This document shows, one piece after another, positions 5,790-12,313 of a DNA stretch of 12,313 bases (its first letter is position 1; each line of letters starts with the position of its first letter). Made by a program: the position numbers and the translations under genes. The stretch lies in contig DCGG01000105.1 in NCBI GenBank assembly GCA_002315455.1, forward strand, positions 1 through 12,313. Reading direction: 5' to 3'. Under the pieces are notes generated by a model. The model searched no databases and was not told the origin of the DNA. It saw nothing but the letters and a program-made list of their open reading frames with translations. This DNA is from Lentisphaeria bacterium UBA1784 (GTDB lineage Bacteria; Verrucomicrobiota; Lentisphaeria; Victivallales; Victivallaceae).

Positions 5790-7694
5790 ATGAGCGATCT
5801 GATCTGGAAAGAAACCTCCGTCCCGGCAGAATTCGTCCCCATGCTCCGGCATCTGGAGGAGGAATACCCCGTACGCGCCTCCGGGCGGGGACTTCAGTTG
5901 GAATTCGTGAAAAAACCGGGCGACGGCATCCGTTCCAAGGTGGAGCGGGTCCCCGGCGGATACCGCATCACCTGCAACGGTCTTTCCGGCGCCGCCCGGG
6001 GGATCGGTTCCGCTCTCGCCGGACTGACCGGGCAGGAGCAGACCTGCTTCCGCAGTTTCGGCATAATGCTGGACTGTTCCCGGGGCGCCGTGATGACCGT
6101 TCCAGGCGTGAAACGTTGGCTCCGCCGCCTCGCCCTCATGGGCTACAACCTCGTGATGCTCTACGCCGAGGAGACCTACAAACTGGAGGGCGAGACTTAC
6201 TTCGGATACCTCCGCGGCGCCTACACCCTCGAGGAACTGCAGGAGATCGACGCCTATGCCGCCGACCTCGGCGTGGAGATGGTGGGCTGCATCCAAGTGC
6301 TGGGGCACATGGCCAGCCTCCTCCAGTGGCCGGGCTACGGCAAGGTGCGGGACACCGCCGCCGTACTGCTCACCGACGCGGAGGAGACGAAAAAACTCAT
6401 CGCCAAAATGATCGCCTTCTGGAGCAAGGCCTTCCGGAGCCGCCGGCTCCACGTCGGCATGGACGAAGCATGGGATCTCGGCAAAGGGCAGGCGTACCGG
6501 CTCTACGGCCCCCGGGATGAATTCGAGGTCTTCACCCGCCACCTGCTGATGGTGCGGGACATCTGCACAAAGGAGGGGCTCCAGCCCATAATCTGGGGCG
6601 ACATGTTCTTCCGCATCGCGGACAAGGACGGGCGCTACTACGTGCCGCAGCTGAAGTTCACTCCCGAACAGCGCAGACAGGTCCCCAAGGGCGTCCAGCT
6701 GGTCTATTGGGACTACTACAACGAAAATCCCCGGGTCTATCAGAATATGATCCGGCTCCACCGGGAACTCTCCTCCTCGCCGGACGTGATGATGGGCTCC
6801 GGGCTCTGGACCTGGTACCGTCCGTGGTACGATCACGCCCAGAGCGTCGTCACCGTGAAGCCCTGCATGGAGGCCTGTCTGAAGGAGAAAGTCACGGAGT
6901 TCATGTACACCCTCTGGGGAAACTGCTCCAACGTCTGCGCCATGGATTCGGTGCTGACCGGCCTCGCGTGGGGAGCGGACCTCGCCTTCGGCTTCGAGGA
7001 TAAGCGCCGCACCGGGAAACGTTTCGCGGCGGTCTGCTTCTCCAACTACGCCGCCCAACTGGAAGCAGCGCAGCTGGAACTGGACCTGCAGGAGTATCCT
7101 TTGGACCAGGACGATCTGGGCGATCCCCCCCGCCAGTTCCGGAAAGTCTGTTCTCTCATGGCCATGTGGGACGATCCTCTGCTGGGCATCGCCTTCAACA
7201 ATGCGAAACTCTTCGATGCGGAGTTCGACACCAAGACCGTGGCCCACTACAAGCGCCAGCTGGCGAAACTTCTGCCCTACGCCGACGACAACGAAGCAGG
7301 TCCCATCGGCCACGCCATCAACATCTACCGCTTCGCCATCGCCAAACTGGAGGTCCGACGCACCCTCGAGGATGCCTACGACCTCGGCGACCGGGCAGCG
7401 CTCCATGAACTGGCGGAGGTGAAGATCCCGGCGGCGGTCCAGGCGGTGAAAACCTTTGCCGCCAGTTTCCGCAGACAGTGGCTCCGGAGCAACAAGCCGC
7501 AGGGCATGGAGATGGTGCAGAGCACCGCCGCCGCCGATGCCGCCCGGCTGGAAGAGTTGGCCATGCGGATCCAGGAGTACCTCGCGGGTGAGCGGGAAAA
7601 CATCCCTGAACTGGAGGAACGCCTCCCGCTGGATGCCATGCCCGGCTATTTCAACCACTTCGAGAAAATCTATACTGCGTGCAGGTCCTTATGA
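5790..7694 (+). CDS. GH20 beta-N-acetylhexosaminidase, GcnA-like (paralogue 3)
   Basis: The 634-residue third paralogue starts at the ATG at 5790 (MSDLIWKET, matching the N-termini of the other two), with TAAGG 9 nt upstream and 20 nt after the previous stop. The frame stays open further upstream, but that part overlaps the preceding gene and has no homologous content. Catalytic Asp225-Glu226 lie in HVGMDEA. Also seen are LDCSRG (94-99), IIWGDMFFRI, YWDYY (306-310) and GLWTWYRPWYDH. The conserved WGDDG of copy 1 is replaced by WGNCS (376-380), removing two acidic residues near the predicted pocket. The C-terminus keeps QWLRSNKPQGMEMVQ. It has no signal peptide. Its stop overlaps the next start as ATGA, implying translational coupling to the dehydrogenase. 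GH20 assignment is secure; substrate preference probably differs from its neighbours. Confidence 0.85.
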   Translation: MSDLIWKETSVPAEFVPMLRHLEEEYPVRASGRGLQLEFVKKPGDGIRSKVERVPGGYRITCNGLSGAARGIGSALAGLTGQEQTCFRSFGIMLDCSRGAVMTVPGVKRWLRRLALMGYNLVMLYAEETYKLEGETYFGYLRGAYTLEELQEIDAYAADLGVEMVGCIQVLGHMASLLQWPGYGKVRDTAAVLLTDAEETKKLIAKMIAFWSKAFRSRRLHVGMDEAWDLGKGQAYRLYGPRDEFEVFTRHLLMVRDICTKEGLQPIIWGDMFFRIADKDGRYYVPQLKFTPEQRRQVPKGVQLVYWDYYNENPRVYQNMIRLHRELSSSPDVMMGSGLWTWYRPWYDHAQSVVTVKPCMEACLKEKVTEFMYTLWGNCSNVCAMDSVLTGLAWGADLAFGFEDKRRTGKRFAAVCFSNYAAQLEAAQLELDLQEYPLDQDDLGDPPRQFRKVCSLMAMWDDPLLGIAFNNAKLFDAEFDTKTVAHYKRQLAKLLPYADDNEAGPIGHAINIYRFAIAKLEVRRTLEDAYDLGDRAALHELAEVKIPAAVQAVKTFAASFRRQWLRSNKPQGMEMVQSTAAADAARLEELAMRIQEYLAGERENIPELEERLPLDAMPGYFNHFEKIYTACRSL

Positions 7695-8881
7695 TGAAAC
7701 GTGCAGAGACCTTTCTTGCCAACTGCCCGGGAGAGCGGATCCTCCTCTGCGACGATCCCCGCCCGGAACTGATCCGCGCCATGCAGGAAGCCCGGGAGAT
7801 CGTCCTCTTCACCGGACGCACTTCCGCCGCCGCCTGCGGCGCGCTCGCCGACGTTCAGGAGGCCGCCAAAGCCGCCGGATGCGAAGTCCGGCACTTCGAC
7901 GCCATTTCCCCCGAACCTGACTTGGAAACGGTGCGTTCCATGACGGAGTTCCTGCGTTCCGGCGCTCCCGGAGCACCGGTGTTCGCGGCGGGCGGAGGAA
8001 GCGTCTTGGACGCCGCCAAGGCGGCCCTCCTCGCGTGCAATACCGGACGGGACGCCTCCGGATTCTTCGGGGTCAACGTCCGCACGAAGGAGGCGGTCCC
8101 GGGCGACGGGGGGATGCCCCGGATCTTCGCCATCCCGACCACCAGCGGCACCGGCTCCGAAGCGACCCCCTACTCCAATATCGTCGACCGCAGACTTGAG
8201 GTCAAGAAACTGATAAAGGAGGAGCAGATCATCCCCGGACACGCCTGCCTTGTTCCGCGTTATACGGAAACGATGGCGCGGCATGTGACACTCGCCACGG
8301 GGTGCGATGCGCTGGCGCATCTGATGGAAGGATTCCTCAATACGGGAGCCGACGGACACGATCTCCACGCCAACAGCTGGGCGAAACGCGGCATTGAACT
8401 CGTTGTGGAAAACCTCAAACGGGCGCTTGCCGGAGATGCGGATGCGCGGCGGAAGATGGCTATCGCCTCGGCGCTGGGCGGCATGACGATCCGCTTCAAA
8501 TCGACCGGACTGCCGCATCTGTGCAGTTTTTCATGGTTCGGCCGCATCGAACACGGCATCGCCGCGATCATGCTTCTGCCGGAAAGCTGGCGTTATTATC
8601 TGGGCAATCCCGCAGTTGCGGAACGGACGATGGAGCTTGCCGGAATATTCAGAGGGGAAACTCCCGAAGAGATCATCACCTCGTTCCGGTCGTTCCTCAC
8701 GGAACTCGGCGTTCCCCGCAAATTGAATGAATTTCCGGATCTGAGCCGGGAGCTGATGGAAAAGACCGCCCGTTCCGCCGGAGAAAACAGAATGAAGTTG
8801 GAATTGGCTCCGCGCCCCGTTCCTGTGGAGCAGAGCCGTGAAATATTAACCGGAATCCTCTCAAAAAGTTATGGAGATTGA
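7691..8881 (+). CDS. iron-type (group III) alcohol dehydrogenase homologue
   Basis: The 396-residue protein has the typical length of the Fe-ADH/FucO family, which interconverts alcohols and aldehydes or ketones with NAD(P)H. The N-terminal dinucleotide domain shows GGGSVLDAAK (101-110) and TTSGTGSE (150-157). Metal-ligand positions by comparison with FucO are Asp206 and His210 in GCDALAHLMEG, His276 in LPH and His288 in IEHG. The FucO His267 position appears to be Phe280, and the His276-His288 spacing is two residues shorter than in FucO. The start at 7691 overlaps the upstream stop (ATGA), with AGG at 7683-7685; ATG 7694 and GTG 7679 are alternatives. Codon choice changes sharply near 8200-8250, between the two domains. 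The substrate is unknown; context suggests a carbonyl or alcohol made in the hexosaminide pathway. Members with altered metal sites exist, so activity is likely but not certain. Confidence 0.82.
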   Translation: MMKRAETFLANCPGERILLCDDPRPELIRAMQEAREIVLFTGRTSAAACGALADVQEAAKAAGCEVRHFDAISPEPDLETVRSMTEFLRSGAPGAPVFAAGGGSVLDAAKAALLACNTGRDASGFFGVNVRTKEAVPGDGGMPRIFAIPTTSGTGSEATPYSNIVDRRLEVKKLIKEEQIIPGHACLVPRYTETMARHVTLATGCDALAHLMEGFLNTGADGHDLHANSWAKRGIELVVENLKRALAGDADARRKMAIASALGGMTIRFKSTGLPHLCSFSWFGRIEHGIAAIMLLPESWRYYLGNPAVAERTMELAGIFRGETPEEIITSFRSFLTELGVPRKLNEFPDLSRELMEKTARSAGENRMKLELAPRPVPVEQSREILTGILSKSYGD

Positions 8882-8884
8882 AAA

Positions 8885-9181
8885 ATGGTCAATGTGATCG
8901 CCCGTATGGAAATCAAACCCGGATGCATGGAACAGTTTCTGGATGTGCTCTTCGCCAATGTGCCGACGGAGCTCGCCGAAGAGGGCTGCATCCGTTATGA
9001 GCCCTGTTTCGACACCAAAGAGGAAACGCGCGGCAGTTTTGTCACGATCCTCGAGACCTGGCAGTCCGAAGAGCATCTGAAAGCCCACCTTGCAACGCCC
9101 CACATGGCGAAGTTCCGCGAAGATGCGAAACCTTTCCGCATGCCTTCCTGCGTGACGGTCGTCGAACCGATCAAGCGCTGA
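8885..9181 (+). CDS. ABM-domain protein (antibiotic biosynthesis monooxygenase/YgiN-like)
   Basis: This 98-residue protein matches the small dimeric ferredoxin-like ABM fold. It opens with VNVIARMEIKPGCMEQF, then has an acidic helix (NVPTELAEEGCIRYE), and carries the family signature WQSEEHLKAHLATPHMAKF in the second half. Relatives include quinol monooxygenases such as YgiN, heme-degrading enzymes, aldose mutarotase-like or isomerising proteins, and many of unknown function, so the fold does not give a reaction. It begins 3 nt after the dehydrogenase stop, with GGAGA about 8 nt upstream, and ends 7 nt before the deacylase. This spacing suggests a role in the same pathway, for example on a small carbonyl or keto intermediate; that is inference. 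Cytoplasmic, no signal peptide. Confidence 0.8.
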   Translation: MVNVIARMEIKPGCMEQFLDVLFANVPTELAEEGCIRYEPCFDTKEETRGSFVTILETWQSEEHLKAHLATPHMAKFREDAKPFRMPSCVTVVEPIKR

Positions 9182-9188
9182 ATAAGCC

Positions 9189-10700
9189 ATGACCGGCGAT
9201 CTGCTGCTGCGCCGTGCCTGGATTGCCGACGGAACCGGCGCACCGCTGCGCAAATGCGACTGTCTGACCGGAAAGGGAAAGATCCTCGCTCTGGAAAAGG
9301 AGCTGCCCTGTTCCGCGGCGGAGCATTGCACCGATCTCGAAGGGGCGATCCTCGCGCCCGGCTTCATCGACGGGCACGGACACTCCGATCTGTCGCTTCT
9401 GGCGGCGCCGGAAGGGTTCAGCAAGATCTCGCAGGGAATCACGACTGAGATCTGCGGCAACTGCGGGCTTTCTCCCTTTCCGCTGACGACGGAAAACCGG
9501 GAACATCTGGAAGAGCTTTACGCTTCATACGGGGTGAAACTTGAGTGGAGCGACCGGCAAAGTTACCTCACAGCCGCCGCCGGACGGGATCCGGCGGTCA
9601 CGCCGGTCCCGCTCTGCGGACACAACACTTTGCGCGCCGCCGTCATGGGCTACGAAGCCCGGGAGACGAAACCGGAACAGCTCCGGCAAATGCAGGAGCT
9701 GCTCGATACCGCGCTGGAACAGGGCGCCCCCGGCTTGTCTTTCGGCTTGCTCTATGTTCCCGGGATCAGCGCGACGGAGGAGGAGATCGCCGCGCTGATG
9801 GCGGTCGTCGCACGGCACGACGGCATCGTCACCGCGCATTTGCGCAGTGAGGGGGACAAACTTCTGGAAAGCATCTCCGAAATGGCGGAATGCGCCTTCC
9901 GGGCGGGGCTGAAGCGTTTTCACATCAGCCACCTCAAAACGGCGGGTCGGATGAACTGGCAGAAACTCCCCGCGCTCTATGCCTTGCAGGAGGAACTGCG
10001 TAAAAAAGGTCTTTCCGTCACCTGCGACCGCTATCCTTACACGGAGTCGATGACCCAGCTGAGCGTCGCGCTGCCGGGGGAGTGGAAAAAACTTTCCGAC
10101 GCCGGTCTGATGAAGAAGCTGCAGAACACCGAAGAGCGGCTGAAAGCGCTGAACGACCTGCGCGCGGCGAAGGAAAGTTCTTACTGGGAGCACTGCCGTC
10201 TGGTCGAAACCGGTGTTTCAAAATACCGTCCTTACCGCGGAAAGTTTTTATCGCAGATCGCGCCGGATCCGGCGGAGCTTGCGGTCGAACTGCTGTCGCA
10301 GGATGCGGTCAACACCACCGCCGCCTTCGGCACGATGAGTGAAGAGAACATGCTTTCGATCATCTCACAGCCGTGGTGCGCGGCGGGGAGCGACGGCAAT
10401 GCCCTGGCGCAGAACAGCAGCCGGAAGCCGCATCCGCGTTCCTTCGGGGCGCTCGCAAGATTTCTGCGTCTGCGGCTCGATCAGGGAGCAAAGATCGAGG
10501 AAGCGGTGCATCAGATGACGGGACTTCCGGCGGAAATTTTCCGCCTTGACTGCGGAAAAGTCGAAGTCGGAAAGTGCGCCGACCTGACCGCCTTCGACCC
10601 CGATTCCGTGGATGGGAAAGCGACTTTCACCGAGCCGGAGACGCCGGCGGAAGGGATTCTATACAGTTGGAAAAACGGAGTATTGCGTTATGGCAGATGA
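9189..10700 (+). CDS. N-acyl-D-amino-acid deacylase (D-aminoacylase)
   Basis: The 503-residue protein is an amidohydrolase-superfamily D-aminoacylase. Such enzymes hydrolyse N-acyl-D-amino acids to the D-amino acid and a carboxylate. The motif APGFIDGHGHSDLSLL opens the metal site. Cys92 in EICGNCGLSPF corresponds to the bridging Cys96 of the Alcaligenes enzyme, His217 in TAHLRSEGD and His248 in HISHLKTAG to its zinc ligands, and Asp402 in GSDG to its catalytic Asp. A small beta-sandwich is formed by the termini, ending CADLTAFDPDSV and the KNGVLRYGR tail. No signal peptide is seen. The start follows the previous stop by 7 nt without a clear Shine-Dalgarno sequence, so coupled translation is likely. 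Within the operon it could remove N-acyl groups from D-amino acids derived from peptidoglycan, or from an acylated amino sugar; superfamily relatives also take other N-acyl or dipeptide substrates, so the true substrate is open. Confidence 0.87.
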   Translation: MTGDLLLRRAWIADGTGAPLRKCDCLTGKGKILALEKELPCSAAEHCTDLEGAILAPGFIDGHGHSDLSLLAAPEGFSKISQGITTEICGNCGLSPFPLTTENREHLEELYASYGVKLEWSDRQSYLTAAAGRDPAVTPVPLCGHNTLRAAVMGYEARETKPEQLRQMQELLDTALEQGAPGLSFGLLYVPGISATEEEIAALMAVVARHDGIVTAHLRSEGDKLLESISEMAECAFRAGLKRFHISHLKTAGRMNWQKLPALYALQEELRKKGLSVTCDRYPYTESMTQLSVALPGEWKKLSDAGLMKKLQNTEERLKALNDLRAAKESSYWEHCRLVETGVSKYRPYRGKFLSQIAPDPAELAVELLSQDAVNTTAAFGTMSEENMLSIISQPWCAAGSDGNALAQNSSRKPHPRSFGALARFLRLRLDQGAKIEEAVHQMTGLPAEIFRLDCGKVEVGKCADLTAFDPDSVDGKATFTEPETPAEGILYSWKNGVLRYGR

Positions 10701-11436
10701 AGATTTCAAGATCAGAAAACAGCAGATCATCGACAGTGTGATCGACAAATTTGAAGCGAAGACATTTTCCAATGGAGCGTTCCGGCTCCCTTACCGGCTC
10801 CACCGTCCGGAGCATGTGCATTTTTCGCAAAGCTATCCTCTCATCATGATGATGCACGGCACTGGCGGCTGCGGAAACGACAACCGCGAGCATCTGTTTG
10901 TCACGGCACTGATGAAAGAGCACATCGACTGGGACAACTGCTTTGTGCTTGCGCCGCAGTGTCCGGTCAATCAGAAGTGGATCACCGTTGACTCATGGGA
11001 CGGTAAAGGCTACGACTATTCGCGCCTCACGCCCGCGATGGGAGCGGCGATGTCGATCCTTGAATTCGTGCTGAACTACGAGCCGGTCGACCGCAGACGC
11101 TGTTACATCGGCGGCGGCTCCATGGGCGGTTATGCGGCGTGGGAGCTGCTGGCGCGTTATTCCTGGCTGTGGGCGGCGGGATTTCCGATCTGCGGGGGCG
11201 GCGATGTTGCGCTTGCTCCGCAATGGGCGCAGATCCCGGTCTGGACATTCCACGGGGCGAAGGATCCGACCGTTCCGGTGTCAGGCACGCGCAAGATCGT
11301 CGCGGCTTTGCAGGCGCTCAATGCTCCAGTCAAATACACCGAGTATCCGGAAGCGGCGCACGATGCATGGACGTCGGCACTGGCGACAGAAGAACTTTAC
11401 ACTTGGCTTTTCAACCAAAGGAGAGACTCCAAATGA
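10690..11436 (+). CDS. alpha/beta-hydrolase, probable carboxylesterase
   Basis: This 248-residue alpha/beta-hydrolase resembles the esterase/prolyl-oligopeptidase-like group that includes CE1-type and dienelactone-hydrolase-like proteins. A core strand and oxyanion region read YPLIMMMHGTGGCGND. The nucleophile elbow is GGGSMGGY with Ser144, followed by Asp192 in HGAKDPTVPV and His224 in EAAHDAW, a complete catalytic triad in the usual order. No signal peptide is present, unlike many secreted feruloyl or acetyl esterases of this type, so it acts in the cytoplasm. The ATG at 10690 overlaps the end of the deacylase gene by 11 nt, with GGAG 9 nt upstream. It is expected to cleave an ester, perhaps O-acyl groups on the material handled by the hexosaminidases; that link rests on context only. 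Confidence 0.8.
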   Translation: MADEDFKIRKQQIIDSVIDKFEAKTFSNGAFRLPYRLHRPEHVHFSQSYPLIMMMHGTGGCGNDNREHLFVTALMKEHIDWDNCFVLAPQCPVNQKWITVDSWDGKGYDYSRLTPAMGAAMSILEFVLNYEPVDRRRCYIGGGSMGGYAAWELLARYSWLWAAGFPICGGGDVALAPQWAQIPVWTFHGAKDPTVPVSGTRKIVAALQALNAPVKYTEYPEAAHDAWTSALATEELYTWLFNQRRDSK

Positions 11437-12266
11437 ATATCCGTTTGATGAAGAAAGAGGAGTCGGTTCAGCTGCAGCAGATGGCGCAGCTGGTCGGCTG
11501 GAATCAGAGTGTCGCCGACTGTGCATTGCTGACCGAGTCGCCGTGGAGCACGATGATCTGCATGGAAGAAGACAATAAAATCGTCGGCACGGCAGGCTGC
11601 TGTATCTACGAGAACGCGATGGGGTTCATCAACATGGTGACGGTCCATCCGGATTACCGTCTGCGTGGAATAGCCTCGGCGATGATCCGTTACCTATTGG
11701 AAAACATTCCGGTCAAATGTTTCAGACTTCACGCGACTCCGGCAGGGAGCTGTGTATACAGCAAACTCGGCTTCAATACGACGAGGAGCATGAGTTACAT
11801 GGTCGGCAAAAATCCGGATTTCGGAGCAAGTTCCGCAGATGTCAAACCGGCAACGGCAGCGGATTTGGATGCCATGGTCAAGCTGGACAGAGAGATGTTC
11901 GGGCTGGAGCGGCGCGGGATCTTTGAAGACAATCTGAAACGTTTCGGGAAATTCGCATTGAAGCTGGAGCGGGACGGTGAGTTTTCAGGGTTCTGTCTCG
12001 GGCGCAGGGGGATCAAGCAGCGTCAGATCGCCGCAGTGGAAACGGCGGCGGGATTGGACGGGGTGGAGCTGATCGCCGCAGCGGCTCCGCTGGAGCATGA
12101 GCTTGACACGAACATGATCCTCTTTGACGATGACAAGGAGGGGATCGCGAGGGCGGAGCGGGCAGGAATGAGCAAGACGCGGGAGTTGATCGAGATGGAG
12201 TATGGGGAGCCGGGAAAAAAGCCGGGGGCGGGATACCACGCGACCTACGGCGGAGACTTCGGATAA
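11433..12266 (+). CDS. two-domain GNAT N-acetyltransferase, YitH-like
   Basis: The 277-residue protein has an N-terminal GNAT domain (about 1-125) with the acetyl-CoA loop in MVTVHPDYRLRGIASAM (RLRGIA in place of the usual Q/RxxGxG) and the later beta-bulge region ATPAGSCVYSKLGF. A second, degenerate GNAT-like domain follows (about 138-277), with GFCLGRRGIKQRQI and the ending GAGYHATYGGDFG. This two-domain layout is that of YitH-like acetyltransferases. It transfers an acetyl group from acetyl-CoA, probably to an amine. The ATG overlaps the esterase stop as ATGA, with a good AAGGAG 9 nt upstream at 11418-11423. It is the last visible gene of the operon. It might re-acetylate or detoxify an amine released by the deacylase; the acceptor is unknown. 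Confidence 0.82.
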   Translation: MNIRLMKKEESVQLQQMAQLVGWNQSVADCALLTESPWSTMICMEEDNKIVGTAGCCIYENAMGFINMVTVHPDYRLRGIASAMIRYLLENIPVKCFRLHATPAGSCVYSKLGFNTTRSMSYMVGKNPDFGASSADVKPATAADLDAMVKLDREMFGLERRGIFEDNLKRFGKFALKLERDGEFSGFCLGRRGIKQRQIAAVETAAGLDGVELIAAAAPLEHELDTNMILFDDDKEGIARAERAGMSKTRELIEMEYGEPGKKPGAGYHATYGGDFG

Positions 12267-12313
12267 AATAAAGGGCACCTCTATTCATTGCCTTCGTCGG
12301 CTTTTTGCGACTC

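Noticed and set aside
5748..7658. 636-codon minus-strand open frame opposite GH20 paralogue 3, and similar frames at 4207-5388 and 630-1670
   Set aside because: These are the same kind of shadow produced by third-position C/G bias; the plus-strand reading has family motifs and catalytic residues throughout.
12267..12313. Terminator or a convergent minus-strand gene end after the GNAT gene
   Set aside because: Only short stems (GGCA/TGCC, GCC/GGC, GTCG/CGAC) are seen. A minus-strand reading ESQKADEGNE followed by TAG at 12283-12281 could be a convergent gene's C-terminus, but ten codons at a window edge cannot support it.

Overview
The window is G+C-rich bacterial DNA with strong NNC/NNG third-position bias and tightly packed genes. 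The left-edge protein carries FxxN and GGAI motifs like those of chlamydial Pmp surface proteins. This motif, a cytosolic expansion of GcnA-like GH20 enzymes and the base composition together suggest a member of the PVC superphylum, most likely a Lentisphaerota/Victivallis-type anaerobe. That placement is inference; no rRNA or marker gene is present.

Layout. Positions 1-308 (minus) hold the N-terminal part of a repeat-rich surface-type protein that runs off the left edge. Positions 309-731 are a divergent control region. It contains a 20-bp near-perfect palindrome (453-472), an A/T-rich tract, a minus-strand intrinsic-terminator-like hairpin (543-593) and a good sigma-70-type promoter (626-654) reading right. 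A class I ketol-acid reductoisomerase (ilvC-like) follows at 732-1721. After a 195-bp gap with a weaker promoter candidate, eight same-strand genes run from 1917 to 12266 with gaps of 43 nt or less and several overlaps, so they look like one operon. Only 47 bases remain after the last stop, and no convincing terminator can be called there.

The operon starts with three tandem full-length paralogues of GcnA-like GH20 beta-N-acetylhexosaminidases. All keep the catalytic Asp-Glu pair, but each differs at other conserved pocket positions. They are followed by an iron-type alcohol dehydrogenase homologue, a small ABM-fold protein, an N-acyl-D-amino-acid deacylase with intact metal ligands, an alpha/beta-hydrolase esterase and a two-domain GNAT acetyltransferase. 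None has a visible signal peptide, so the set appears cytoplasmic and would act on imported material.

The combined chemistry (hexosaminide cleavage, N-deacylation, ester cleavage, alcohol/aldehyde redox, N-acetyl transfer) fits breakdown of an acylated amino-sugar conjugate, perhaps peptidoglycan- or glycoconjugate-derived. The substrate cannot be read from the sequence. A sharp change of synonymous codon use inside the dehydrogenase gene, near 8200-8250, suggests that the operon is a mosaic of two DNA segments.
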